From assembly GCF_030811215.1 (NCBI RefSeq), contig NZ_JAUSQM010000001.1, positions 992,001 through 1,056,000 on the forward strand: DNA of 64,000 bases, in the 5' to 3' direction. This document shows, in pieces, positions 25,641 through 34,053 of this stretch (positions are counted from its first letter, which is position 1; each line of letters opens with the position of its first letter). Under the pieces are notes generated by a model, which did no database searches, was not told the origin of the DNA, and was given only the letters and a program-made list of their open reading frames with translations. Origin of the DNA: Nocardioides massiliensis. Lineage in GTDB: Bacteria; Actinomycetota; Actinomycetes; Propionibacteriales; Nocardioidaceae. Made by a program: the position numbers and the translations under genes.

Positions 25641-26693
25641 ATGAGCACTGGCTGGCCGTACGCCGAGGAGTTCACTCCCGAGACGCTCTACCTCAACACC
25701 GCCTCGATGGGGTTGCCGCCGCGGGTGACCCAGCAGGCGCTGACCGAGGCACACGCCGCCTGGGCCGCCGGGACCGCCGAGCCACCGCACTACGACGCGA
25801 CCATCGCCGCGGCGCGGGCGGCCTACGCCGAGCTGGCCCGCGTGCCGGTCGAGCAGGTCGCGATCGGGCACCAGGTGGCCCCGCTGGTGGGACTGGTCGC
25901 CGCGTCGGTCGCGGATGGGGCGGAGGTGCTGGTGGCGGAGGGAGAGTTCACCAGCGTGAGCTTCCCGTTCGCCGCACACGCCGGCCGTGGGGTGCGCGTC
26001 GTCGAGGTGCCGCTCGACGAGCTGGCCGAGCGGGTCGGACCCGACACCGCGTGGGTGGCGGTGGCCGCGGTGCAGTCCGCCGACGGCCGGATCGCCGACC
26101 TCGACGCGATCCAGGCGGCCTGCTCACGCCACGGGACGGAGCTGCTGGTCGACCTGACCCAGTCCGCGGGGTGGCTGCCCGTGGACGCGTCGCGGTACGC
26201 CGTCACGGTGGGCGGTGGCTACAAGTGGCTGCTCTGCCCACGCGGCACAGCGTTCCTCACGGTGCGGCCCGATCTGGTCGAGCGACTCCGGCCGCTGGCT
26301 GCGTCGTGGTACGCCGGCGCCGACCCCTGGCTGAGCATCTACGGCCTCCCCTTCCGGTTGGCCGACGACGCCCGACGCTTCGACGTCTCCCCGGCGTGGT
26401 TCGCCTGGGTGGGGACCCGGACGTCGGTGGAGTTCCTGGTCGGCATTGGGGACGCAGCACTGCACTCCCACGCCCTCGAGGTGGCGGAGGCCTTCTGTGC
26501 CGCGGCCGAGCTCGAGGCGCCCGGCTCCGCGATCCTCGCGCTCACCGCCGATGCCTCCGTCCCCGCCGTCCTCGCCGAGCACCGGGTCGTCGCGGCGCAA
26601 CGGGTCGGGCGACTCCGGTTGAGCTTCCACGTCCACAACACCGTCGCCGAAGTGGAACCGCTGGGGCGCGCCCTGCGCGGGCACGTCGGTTAG
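25641..26693 (+). CDS. Class V aminotransferase family protein
   Basis: A 350-residue PLP-dependent fold-type I protein of the class V group (related to SufS/NifS and kynureninase). It begins LYLNTASMGLPPRV, a typical opening. VDLTQSAGWLPVD in the middle is the position of the PLP-contacting Asp, and GGGYKWLLCPRGTAFL supplies the Schiff-base lysine (about residue 194). A cysteine-desulfurase active-site Cys loop is not obvious, so an aminotransferase or lyase role on an unknown substrate is more likely. It faces the mcc operon across a shared operator and is followed by a TetR regulator. It may belong to the same regulon (inference). Confidence 0.85.
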   Translation: MSTGWPYAEEFTPETLYLNTASMGLPPRVTQQALTEAHAAWAAGTAEPPHYDATIAAARAAYAELARVPVEQVAIGHQVAPLVGLVAASVADGAEVLVAEGEFTSVSFPFAAHAGRGVRVVEVPLDELAERVGPDTAWVAVAAVQSADGRIADLDAIQAACSRHGTELLVDLTQSAGWLPVDASRYAVTVGGGYKWLLCPRGTAFLTVRPDLVERLRPLAASWYAGADPWLSIYGLPFRLADDARRFDVSPAWFAWVGTRTSVEFLVGIGDAALHSHALEVAEAFCAAAELEAPGSAILALTADASVPAVLAEHRVVAAQRVGRLRLSFHVHNTVAEVEPLGRALRGHVG

Positions 26694-26711
26694 CGCTCGT
26701 TCACGCTCCAC

Positions 26712-26717
26712 TAGCCT
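26712..26717 (+). promoter_or_regulatory. -10 box of the leaderless TetR gene
   Basis: TAGCCT ends seven bases before GTG 26725. Confidence 0.45.
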
Positions 26718-26724
26718 GAGCCGG

Positions 26725-27297
26725 GTGAGCGAGACCCTGACCCGGCGCGACGAGCTGCTGCGGGTGGCGGCGGACCTGTTCGCGCACCGCGGGTTCCACG
26801 GGGTGTCGGTCAACGACATCGGCCGCGCAGCCGGAGTGTCGGGGCCGGCGATCTATCGCCACTTCGCCTCCAAGGACGCGATGCTGGCCGAGATGCTGAT
26901 CGCGATCAGCGAGGAGCTCCTGCGGGTCGGGAGGGAGCGGGCAGGAGCGGCCGATCGGCCGGCCGAGGGGGTGCGCGCGCTGGTCGCCTGGCACGCCGAC
27001 TTCGCGCTGCGCGAGCGGGCACTCATCGTCGTCCAGGACCGCGACTGGTCGTCGTTGCCGGACGAGGCGCGCGAGCAGGTGCGGGCGCTCCAGCGTGAGT
27101 ACGTCGACCTGTTGGTCGCCGCCCAGCGGGGAGTCCACCCGCGGCTCGACCGCAAGACCGCACTGGCCCGGGCGCACGCGGTCTTCAACCTGCTCAACTC
27201 GACGCCACGCAGCAGCTACCTGCCGACCGAGCAGATGCGTGCGGAGCTCGAGGGGATGGCGCTGCGGGCGCTGGACGTCAGCGACCGACCGGACTGA
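26725..27297 (+). CDS. TetR family regulator, probably of the mcc operon
   Basis: A 190-residue repressor with an N-terminal TetR helix-turn-helix (VNDIGRAAGVSGPAIYRHFASKDAML, about residues 30-55) and a helical ligand-binding C-terminus. It sits beside the PLP enzyme and near the leucine-catabolic operon. That operon carries a 16-bp palindrome of TetR type, so control of mcc by an acyl-CoA ligand is the natural guess (inference). GTG 26725 follows TAGCCT. Its 3' end overlaps the convergent SWIM gene by 20 bp. Confidence 0.92.
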   Translation: MSETLTRRDELLRVAADLFAHRGFHGVSVNDIGRAAGVSGPAIYRHFASKDAMLAEMLIAISEELLRVGRERAGAADRPAEGVRALVAWHADFALRERALIVVQDRDWSSLPDEAREQVRALQREYVDLLVAAQRGVHPRLDRKTALARAHAVFNLLNSTPRSSYLPTEQMRAELEGMALRALDVSDRPD

Positions 27298-28051
27298 CCA
27301 GCGCCGCAGCCGCGACGTCGTAGGCCGCGACGGCGGCGTCGGCCAGACCGTCACCGGTCGGCGCGTGCTCGGCCAGCCCGAGCAGCATCCTGGCCCTCTC
27401 GGCGGCATCCCGGACGGCCTCGGCGATGCCCGGGTCAGCGCGGTCGTCCGGATCGTCGTCCTCGACGACCACCTCCTCGCGCGCGTCGTAGCGGTCGTTG
27501 AGCCCGGCCAGCACCTCCGCGCGCGAGCGCCCGCGCAGGTGCAGCAGCACGAACGGGTCCTCGTCGACCCACCACCCGAGCTGGTAGATCACCGCCAGGG
27601 CATGCCGGCATGGTTGCACCCAGGACTCACAGGGACAGACGCACTCCAGCTCCGAGCCGTAGGGCAGCACCTCGACGCCCGCGGCCTCGACCTCCTCCAT
27701 CAGCTCGTGCGGCAGCTCCCCGGCCAACAGCGCCGCCGCGTGCCCGGCGCGGGCGGCGAGCTCGTCGAGGAACGCCTCCCAGTCGCCCGCGCGCAGCTGC
27801 TCGAGTCCCACGCGCACGGCGTGGGCGCCGGTGGTGTCCTCGACCACCGCGGACGCGGCTCCCGGCTCGACCCCAATCGCGCCGACCTTGCCCGACCGGG
27901 CGATCGTGCGTCCCTGCTTGGCGTCGCGCTCGTCGTACGCCGCCTCCTCGGCCGCCCGCACCCACGCCCGGCCCCACCAGGTGGTGGCGCGCACGGCGCC
28001 GCGCCGGGGCCCGAAGCGGTCGTGGACCAGGGTGGGGTCGGCTGGGCTCAC
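27278..28051 (-). CDS. SWIM zinc-finger family protein
   Basis: A 257-residue protein. The SWIM motif near residue 140 reads CVCPCESWVQPCRHALAVIY (CxCx(n)CxH), a zinc site found in nucleic-acid-binding proteins. WWGRAWVRAAEE near residue 25 and an acidic linker (VVVEDDDPDDRAD) follow the usual layout of the actinobacterial partner of SNF2 helicases. GTG 28051 overlaps the stop of the SNF2 gene (GTGA), so the two are translationally coupled and probably act as a complex. Its function in DNA transactions is not defined. Confidence 0.9.
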   Translation of the reverse strand: MSPADPTLVHDRFGPRRGAVRATTWWGRAWVRAAEEAAYDERDAKQGRTIARSGKVGAIGVEPGAASAVVEDTTGAHAVRVGLEQLRAGDWEAFLDELAARAGHAAALLAGELPHELMEEVEAAGVEVLPYGSELECVCPCESWVQPCRHALAVIYQLGWWVDEDPFVLLHLRGRSRAEVLAGLNDRYDAREEVVVEDDDPDDRADPGIAEAVRDAAERARMLLGLAEHAPTGDGLADAAVAAYDVAAAALVSPVGR

Positions 28052-30744
28052 GGCCGGTCCCGCAACGCCACCAGGTCGTGGAGCTCGTCGTCGCTGAGCT
28101 CGGTGAGCGCCGCCTCGCCCGACGACAGCACCGCGTCGGCGAGCGCTCGCTTCTGCCGCAGCAGCTCGGCGATCCGCTGCTCGACGGTGCCCTCGGTGAT
28201 GATCCGGTGGACCTGCACCGGCTTGGTCTGCCCGATCCGGTAGGCACGGTCGGTGGCCTGCTCCTCCACGGCCGGGTTCCACCACCGGTCGATGTGGATG
28301 ACGTGGTCGGCGCGGGTGAGGTTGAGGCCGGTGCCGCCGGCCTTCAGCGAGAGCAGGAAGACCGGCACCTCGCCGGCCTGGAACCGCGCGACCATCTGCT
28401 CGCGCTGCGGGACCGGCGTGCCGCCGTGCAGCAGCTGGCTCGGGATACCGCGCTTGGTGAGGTGGTCGGAGAGCAGGTCGGCCATCGCGACGTACTGCGT
28501 GAACAGCAGCGCGGCGCCGCCCTCGGCCAGCACGGAGTCGAGCAGGTCGTCGACGAGGTCGACCTTCTCCGAGCGCCCGGCGAACCGGCCGGTGCGCGCG
28601 GCCGCGGCCTGCTTGAGGTAGTGGGCGGGGTGATTGCAGATCTGCTTCAACCCGGTCAACAGCGCCAGGACCAGCCCGCGGCGGGCATGCTCGTCGGCCT
28701 GCTCGATGCGTCGCATCGACTCCTTGACCAGCGTGTCGTAGAGCACCGTCTGCTCACGGGTGAGGCGCACCGGGTGGTCGGTCTCGGTCTTCGGCGGCAG
28801 CTCCGGCGCGATGCCGGGGTCGCTCTTGCGCCGGCGCAGCAGGAACGGGCTGACCAGGTCGGCGAACTGCCGCGCCTTGCTCGGCTCCTGGCCCAGCTCG
28901 ATCGGCGCCGCCCACACCCGGCGAAACGCCTGCCGCGAGCCGAGCAGACCGGGCGTACACCAGTCGAGGATCGCCCACAGCTCGGTGAGCTCGTTCTCCA
29001 CCGGCGTGCCGGTGAGCGCCACGCGGGCCGCGGAGTCGATCTCCCGCAGCGCCCGGGCGGTGGCGGACCGCGCGTTCTTGATGTGCTGCGCCTCGTCGGC
29101 CACGACCAGGCCCCAGCGCACCGCGCCGAGGGTCGCGGTGTCGTTGCGCACGGTGCCGTAGGTCGTGAGCACGAAGCCGGGGTCGGCGCCGACCGACAGC
29201 TCCAGCTCGAGCGAGCGCCGCGTGCCGTGGAACCGGCGCACCGGGACGCCGGGCGCGAAGCGCCGGATCTCGGCCTCCCAGTTGCCGAGCAGCGAGGCGG
29301 GACAGACCACCAGCGTGGGCCCGGCTGACTCGTCCGTGGCGACCTCGTGACGATGCAGGTGGAGCGCGATGAGGGTGATCGTCTTGCCCAGACCCATGTC
29401 GTCGGCCAGGCAGGCGCCTACGCCCAACGACGTCAGCTCGGCGAGCCAGGTGAGCCCCTGACGTTGGTAGTCGCGCAGCTGGGCCTGCAGCCCGGCCGGG
29501 ACCGCGACCGGCTCCCGGCTGCTCGCCGCCAGCAACCGTGCCCGGTCACGCTCGAGGCTGGCGCCCGGGTGGACGGTGATCTCCGCACCGTCGATCTCGG
29601 CCACGCCGGTGAGGGCGGCGGCCAGCGCCGGTCCGGCCGGTACGCCGCGGCTGCGGCCGGCGAGCCGCTTGCGCGCGCGCCGGGCCGTCTCGGGGTCGAT
29701 GACGATCCAGTTGTCGCGCAGCTTGACGATCGGCGTGGTCGCCTCGCGCAAGACGGCCAGCTCGTCGTCGGTCAGCGGGTCGTCGCCGATGGCCAGCCGC
29801 CAGTCGAAGGCGAACAGCGCGCCGGCCCCGAACAGCCCCTCCTGGAGCGGGGCGTCGTCCGGCCCGGAGCGGCGCTCGACGACGACCTCGGCGGTCAGGT
29901 CGCGGCGCAGCGTGCGCGGCCAGAGCACGTCGACCCCGAGCTCGCGCAAAGCCGCGAGCCCCGAGTCCAGCAGGTCGGCGACCTCGTCGGGCTCGAGCTC
30001 GATCTGGTCGGGCACGCGCAGGTCGAGCAGGCGCTGCAGCGGTGCCCACACCTGGGCCGCCTTGCGCAGCCGGGTCGCGGCGTCGATGCGCGCCTGGCTG
30101 CTGAACGCCGGCGCCTCTCCCACCCACAGCAGCGCTGCCTCGGCGACCACGGTGTGGTCGCCCGCGTCGTGGATCTGGGGCACGACCCGCACCCGCCCCT
30201 CGAGCAGGTCCTCGTCGTCGGCCTCGATGCGCAGCGTCAGGGCGACCTGGTGGACGCGGGGCGTCTCACCGGAGTCGACCCGCCGGCGCGTGCGCGCCAG
30301 CGGTCGGCGTACGGCAGACGGGGCCCCGCGCGGCATCGTGTCGGCGACGGCGTCGAGGAGGAAGCGCACGAGCTCCTCGGCGGCCTCGGCGTCGAGTCCG
30401 TCGTAGGTGCGTGCGGCGGCGAGCATCCGGATGCGCTCACCCTCGTCGGCGTCGAGCGGCCCGACCCGCCACGCCTGCGCCCCTGCCGGCTCGACCCGGC
30501 CGTCGGCGACGTAGCGCAGCGCAAGCAGTGCGCCCTGGCCGAGCAGCGCGACGCTGGGGTGGACGTCGTCGCGGCGGTGGGCGCGGGTGAGCACCGGCAG
30601 CGCGGCGCTGATCGGCAGCCGGACCACCCGGCCGTCACCCCGCGCAGTCCCGTGGGCGGACGCGGCGGTGAACTCCACCTCGCTGGTGCGCGGGGGCTGC
30701 GCGCGCAGCAGCCGGGCGGGGCCGGAGACCGGAACGAAGCTCAC
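28048..30744 (-). CDS. SNF2-family DEAD/DEAH helicase
   Basis: An 898-residue Swi2/Snf2 ATPase expected to translocate on double-stranded DNA and remodel protein-DNA complexes. The N-terminal 400 residues form the SNF2-associated region of bacterial members. Helicase motifs are LADDMGLGKTITLI (I), VVADEAQHIKN (II), LTGTPVENELTELWAI (III), LLHGGTPVPQREQM, and SLKAGGTGLNLTRADHVIHIDRWWNP with TDRAYRIGQ (V/VI). GTG 30744 follows TACGGT by seven bases. It is divergent from the peroxidase gene, whose -10 overlaps its own, and it is coupled to the SWIM gene downstream. Confidence 0.95.
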   Translation of the reverse strand: MSFVPVSGPARLLRAQPPRTSEVEFTAASAHGTARGDGRVVRLPISAALPVLTRAHRRDDVHPSVALLGQGALLALRYVADGRVEPAGAQAWRVGPLDADEGERIRMLAAARTYDGLDAEAAEELVRFLLDAVADTMPRGAPSAVRRPLARTRRRVDSGETPRVHQVALTLRIEADDEDLLEGRVRVVPQIHDAGDHTVVAEAALLWVGEAPAFSSQARIDAATRLRKAAQVWAPLQRLLDLRVPDQIELEPDEVADLLDSGLAALRELGVDVLWPRTLRRDLTAEVVVERRSGPDDAPLQEGLFGAGALFAFDWRLAIGDDPLTDDELAVLREATTPIVKLRDNWIVIDPETARRARKRLAGRSRGVPAGPALAAALTGVAEIDGAEITVHPGASLERDRARLLAASSREPVAVPAGLQAQLRDYQRQGLTWLAELTSLGVGACLADDMGLGKTITLIALHLHRHEVATDESAGPTLVVCPASLLGNWEAEIRRFAPGVPVRRFHGTRRSLELELSVGADPGFVLTTYGTVRNDTATLGAVRWGLVVADEAQHIKNARSATARALREIDSAARVALTGTPVENELTELWAILDWCTPGLLGSRQAFRRVWAAPIELGQEPSKARQFADLVSPFLLRRRKSDPGIAPELPPKTETDHPVRLTREQTVLYDTLVKESMRRIEQADEHARRGLVLALLTGLKQICNHPAHYLKQAAAARTGRFAGRSEKVDLVDDLLDSVLAEGGAALLFTQYVAMADLLSDHLTKRGIPSQLLHGGTPVPQREQMVARFQAGEVPVFLLSLKAGGTGLNLTRADHVIHIDRWWNPAVEEQATDRAYRIGQTKPVQVHRIITEGTVEQRIAELLRQKRALADAVLSSGEAALTELSDDELHDLVALRDRP

Positions 30745-30751
30745 GGCGATG

Positions 30752-30761
30752 ACCGTACGCT
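30752..30761. promoter_or_regulatory. Overlapping divergent -10 elements (SNF2 / glutathione peroxidase)
   Basis: ACCGTACGCT contains TACGCT for the plus strand (30756-30761, six bases before ATG 30768) and TACGGT for the minus strand (30757-30752, seven bases before GTG 30744). The two boxes share the TA at 30756-30757. Confidence 0.5.
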
Positions 30762-30767
30762 GCGGCT

Positions 30768-31271
30768 ATGACACTCCTCGACACCCCGATCGCCCGCCTC
30801 GACGGCACCCCCGCCACCCTCGGCGACCTCACCGGTGGCAAGCCGGCGCTCATCGTCAACGTCGCCTCGCAGTGCGGCCTGACCCCGCAATACAGCGCGC
30901 TCGAGGACCTGCACAGCCGCGTCGAGGGCCTCACCGTCATCGGCGTGCCCTGCAACCAGTTCGGTGAGCAGGAGCCCGGCTCGGCCGAGGAGATCGAGAC
31001 GTTCTGCTCGACGTCGTACGGCGTGAGCTTCCCGATGACCGAGAAGGTGGAGGTCAACGGCGAGGGCCGGCACCCGATCTACGCGACGCTGACCGAGGCG
31101 CCGTACGCCGACGAGGGCGGCTTCAAGAAGTCGACCGAGCCCGGCGACGTGCAGTGGAACTTCGAGAAGTTCCTCGTCACCGCCGACGGCACCGTCGTCG
31201 CGCGCTTCTCCCCCACCACGACCCCCGACGACCCGGCCGTCGTCGAGGCGATCGAGCGCATCGTCAACTGA
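30768..31271 (+). CDS. Glutathione peroxidase family (thiol peroxidase)
   Basis: A 167-residue thioredoxin-fold peroxidase that reduces hydrogen peroxide or lipid peroxides. VNVASQCGLTPQYSAL has the peroxidatic cysteine, which is Cys and not selenocysteine. VIGVPCNQFGEQEPGS carries the Gln and probable resolving-Cys region, and NFEKFL the tryptophan/Asn tetrad. Cys-type actinobacterial members usually use thioredoxin or mycoredoxin instead of glutathione (family knowledge). ATG 30768 follows TACGCT by six bases. A long hairpin begins at its stop codon. Confidence 0.94.
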   Translation: MTLLDTPIARLDGTPATLGDLTGGKPALIVNVASQCGLTPQYSALEDLHSRVEGLTVIGVPCNQFGEQEPGSAEEIETFCSTSYGVSFPMTEKVEVNGEGRHPIYATLTEAPYADEGGFKKSTEPGDVQWNFEKFLVTADGTVVARFSPTTTPDDPAVVEAIERIVN

Positions 31272-31337
31272 CCACACTCCCCTCCGTGAGGGTCGTGGCG
31301 CGCGCCTGCCGACAACGCTCACGTAGGGGAGTGTGGT
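31271..31337. terminator. 20-bp-arm inverted repeat after the peroxidase gene
   Basis: The arms 31271-31290 (ACCACACTCCCCTCCGTGAG) and 31318-31337 pair with one mismatch around a 27-base loop. The left arm begins at the final base of the peroxidase stop codon. It may be a terminator or a mobile hairpin repeat, and no T-run follows. Confidence 0.6.
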
Positions 31338-31377
31338 GTGGGACCGGGGTGAGCAGGCTCACAGTTAATTCGCTACG

Positions 31378-31403
31378 CGCAATAGTTGCGACCCCGTTAG
31401 CAT
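31378..31403 (+). promoter_or_regulatory. Promoter and candidate operator of the MarR-MFS operon
   Basis: TAGCAT (31398-31403) lies six bases before GTG 31410. The small palindrome CGCAATAGTTGCG (31378-31390) overlaps the -35 position, as expected for MarR autoregulation. Confidence 0.45.
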
Positions 31404-31409
31404 TCCCCG

Positions 31410-31850
31410 GTGCCCACGCCCGAGGAGACGACGACGGCAGTGGAGGCGTTCATCCGCAACGCCTTCGCTCCCGGTCGTGACCCCTGGATCGAGGCGTTCG
31501 TCGAGATCGACCTGACGTTCAACCAGGCCAGGACGCTGATGGTCCTCGAGCACACCGCCCATCCGATGCCGATCGGCCAGATCGCCCAGCTGCTGGGGCT
31601 GACCCTGCCCAGCGCCGGACGCAACGTCGACCGGCTGGTGCGCCTGGACCTCGTCGAGCGTCACGAGGACCCCGAGGACCGCCGGGTCAAGCTCGTCGAG
31701 CTGACCGCCAAGGGCCGTGAGCTCGTCGACCTGAAGGTCGACTGCCACCGGGCCAGCACGACCAGCTTCTTGGCCGACCACACCGACGAGGACCGGGCCG
31801 CCCTCGTCGCCGCACTCCGCCCCTTCATCAGACAGGACGACCCCGCATGA
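31410..31850 (+). CDS. MarR family regulator
   Basis: A 146-residue winged-helix protein. PIGQIAQLLGLTLPSAGRNVDRLVRLDLVERHEDPEDRRVKLVELTAKG is the MarR helix-turn-helix and wing, around residues 52-100. It overlaps the start of the MFS efflux gene by ATGA, the standard arrangement for a repressor controlling its own exporter. GTG 31410 is six bases after TAGCAT. The inducer is unknown. Confidence 0.93.
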   Translation: MPTPEETTTAVEAFIRNAFAPGRDPWIEAFVEIDLTFNQARTLMVLEHTAHPMPIGQIAQLLGLTLPSAGRNVDRLVRLDLVERHEDPEDRRVKLVELTAKGRELVDLKVDCHRASTTSFLADHTDEDRAALVAALRPFIRQDDPA

Positions 31851-33391
31851 CCGCCACCTCCCCACCTCCGGTGCCGACACCGGCTGACTCCGACAAGCTC
31901 GACAAGAACGTCCTGCTCGTCGCCGGTGTCGTCGTGCTCGGCGCGATCATGTCGATCCTCGACATCACGGTCGTCTCGGTCGCGCAACCGACCTTCCAGT
32001 CGGACTTCAACGCCACCCCGGCCCAGGCCGCGTGGACCATGACCGGCTACACCCTGGCGCTGGCCGCGGTGATCCCGCTGACCGGCTGGGCCGCCGACCG
32101 GTTCGGCACCAAGCGGCTCTACATGCTCGCCGTCTTGCTGTTCACCCTCGCCTCGCTGCTGTGCGCGGCCGCGTGGGACGTCCAGTCGCTGGTCGCCTTC
32201 CGGGTGATCCAGGGCCTCGGTGGCGGCATGCTGATGCCGCTGGGCATGACGATCATGACCCGGGCGGCCGGTCCGCAGCGGATCGGCCGCGTCATGGCCG
32301 TGCTCGGCATCCCGATGCTGCTCGGCCCGATCTTCGGTCCCATCCTCGGCGGTTGGCTGATCGACATCGCCTCGTGGCACTGGGTCTTCCTGATCAACCT
32401 GCCGATCGGCATCATCGGGCTGGTCTACGCGTGGAAGGTCCTGCCCAAGGACGCGCCGTCGCCGTCGGAGTCCTTCGACTTCATCGGCATGCTGCTGCTC
32501 TCCCCGGGCCTGGCGGCCTTCCTGTACGGCGTCTCGATGATCCCCGAGACCGGCACCGCAGCCGACATCGAGGTGCTCGGCCCTGCCATCGGCGGTCTGC
32601 TGCTGGTCGCTGCGTTCGTCTTGCGCACCCTGCGCGGGCGGATCGAGCACCCGTTGGTCGACCTGAGGCTCTTCACCAACCCGACGCTGACGGTCGCGGT
32701 GATCTCGATGATGATGTTCGCGATCGCGTTCTTCGGTGCCGGGCTGCTGTTCCCGTCGTACTTCCTGCAGGTCCGTGGCGAGTCCACCTTGAACGCGGGA
32801 CTGCTCCTGGCCCCGCAGGGCATCGGCGCGATGGTCACCATGCCGATCGCCGGCATGCTCGTCGACCGGATCGGTCCCGGACGGATCGTCATGGCCGGCA
32901 TCGCGACCATCACGGTCGGACTGGGCATGTTCAGCACGCTGGACGCCACCACGTCCTACCCGTTCCTGCTCGGCGCCTTGTTCGTCATGGGTCTGGGCAT
33001 GGGCGGCACGATGATGCCCATCATGACCGCGGCCCTGCGGACGCTGAAGGACCAGGACATCGCCCGTGGCTCGACGCTGATGAACATCACCCAGCAGGTG
33101 GCCGCCTCGATCGGCACGGCGCTGTTCACCGTCGTGCTCACCAACGGCTTCCAGAGCCGTGAGCTCGCCGGCCCCGCGGTCGCCTCGCAGCTCAACCCGG
33201 AGCTCGCCGCGCAGCTCGGTCCGGACGCGATCGCAGCCGGACTGTCCCAGGCTGCCGAGGCCTTCGGTGGTGCGTTCGTGCTGGCCACGGTCCTTGCCGC
33301 GCTCGTCCTCGTCCCGGCGTTCTTCCTCCCGCGCAAGCGCTCGGAGGAGACCGATGCCGAGGGTGCCGCTCCGCCGGTGCTCATGCACTGA
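31847..33391 (+). CDS. DHA2-family MFS drug efflux transporter
   Basis: A 514-residue membrane protein of the EmrB/QacA type with about 14 hydrophobic segments. VLGAIMSILDITVVSVAQPTF opens the first segment (DHA2 motif D1-like). GWAADRFGTKRLYM is motif A, and GLGGGMLMPLGMTIMTRAAG and IPMLLGPIFGPILGGWLID give motif C of antiporters. It is proton-driven export of toxic organics by family knowledge. It is translationally coupled to the MarR gene. The C-terminus is cytosolic and short (RKRSEETDAEG). Confidence 0.93.
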   Translation: MTATSPPPVPTPADSDKLDKNVLLVAGVVVLGAIMSILDITVVSVAQPTFQSDFNATPAQAAWTMTGYTLALAAVIPLTGWAADRFGTKRLYMLAVLLFTLASLLCAAAWDVQSLVAFRVIQGLGGGMLMPLGMTIMTRAAGPQRIGRVMAVLGIPMLLGPIFGPILGGWLIDIASWHWVFLINLPIGIIGLVYAWKVLPKDAPSPSESFDFIGMLLLSPGLAAFLYGVSMIPETGTAADIEVLGPAIGGLLLVAAFVLRTLRGRIEHPLVDLRLFTNPTLTVAVISMMMFAIAFFGAGLLFPSYFLQVRGESTLNAGLLLAPQGIGAMVTMPIAGMLVDRIGPGRIVMAGIATITVGLGMFSTLDATTSYPFLLGALFVMGLGMGGTMMPIMTAALRTLKDQDIARGSTLMNITQQVAASIGTALFTVVLTNGFQSRELAGPAVASQLNPELAAQLGPDAIAAGLSQAAEAFGGAFVLATVLAALVLVPAFFLPRKRSEETDAEGAAPPVLMH

Positions 33392-33434
33392 CCGCACGCA
33401 CGACACCCTGCAGCGGCTGCTGCACCGCGTCCGC

Positions 33435-34028
33435 TCAGGGCTCGCCGTCCCGACCAAGGGCGGCGAGCGCTGAGCGGACGCTCTGCTCCACGACCCGCTC
33501 GTCCAGTGGCGGCAGACCGGGGAGCAGCGCTCGCATCAGCAACGGTCCCGTGATGAGGTCGCAGACCCACTCCGAGTCCGCACAGGGCTCGATCTCCCCG
33601 CGCCCCGCCGCTCGCGCGAGGATCAGGGCGGTGGCCGCGCGCCGCGGCGCCAGGAACCGGCTCACGAACACCTCGGCGGAGTCGCCGTCCGCTCGGAGCT
33701 CCTCGAGGAGCCCGGCGACCGCCCCTCCGAGGACGGGGTCGGTGAAGAGCGCGACCTGGTGGCGCTGCAGGTCCTCCAGGTCACCGCGCAACGTGCCGGT
33801 GTCGTGCGTCGGGTCATCCCCGAACCGGTCGACGAGCGCCTCGACGACCAGCTCCACCCGACTGCGGTAGCGGCGGTAGAGCGTCGGCTTCGTCGTGCCG
33901 GCGCGCCGGGCGATCGCCTCGATCGTCGTGGCGGCGTATCCCCCCTCGGCCAACAGTTCGCACGTGGCACTCAGTAGGGCGCGGTCCACCCGGGTGTCAC
34001 GGGGCCGACCCAACCCGTTGACCGACAT
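33435..34028 (-). CDS. TetR family regulator
   Basis: A 197-residue repressor. TTIEAIARRAGTTKPTLYRRYRSRVELVVEAL (about residues 36-66) is the helix-turn-helix, and the C-terminal part looks like the TetR_C_16 type (ADSEWVCDLITGPLLMRALL). The start at ATG 34028 is only 25 bp from the divergent hydrolase start, and the two -10 boxes overlap. The regulator therefore probably represses both genes from one site. The intergenic GTTTAC and GTAAC may form the operator (weak). Confidence 0.92.
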   Translation of the reverse strand: MSVNGLGRPRDTRVDRALLSATCELLAEGGYAATTIEAIARRAGTTKPTLYRRYRSRVELVVEALVDRFGDDPTHDTGTLRGDLEDLQRHQVALFTDPVLGGAVAGLLEELRADGDSAEVFVSRFLAPRRAATALILARAAGRGEIEPCADSEWVCDLITGPLLMRALLPGLPPLDERVVEQSVRSALAALGRDGEP

Positions 34029-34037
34029 AGTTTACTC

Positions 34038-34047
34038 ACCGTAACGT
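34038..34047. promoter_or_regulatory. Overlapping divergent -10 elements (TetR / hydrolase)
   Basis: ACCGTAACGT contains TAACGT for the plus strand (34042-34047, six bases before ATG 34054) and TACGGT for the minus strand (34043-34038, nine bases before ATG 34028). They share TA, as at 30756. Confidence 0.45.
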
Positions 34048-34053
34048 AAGAGG

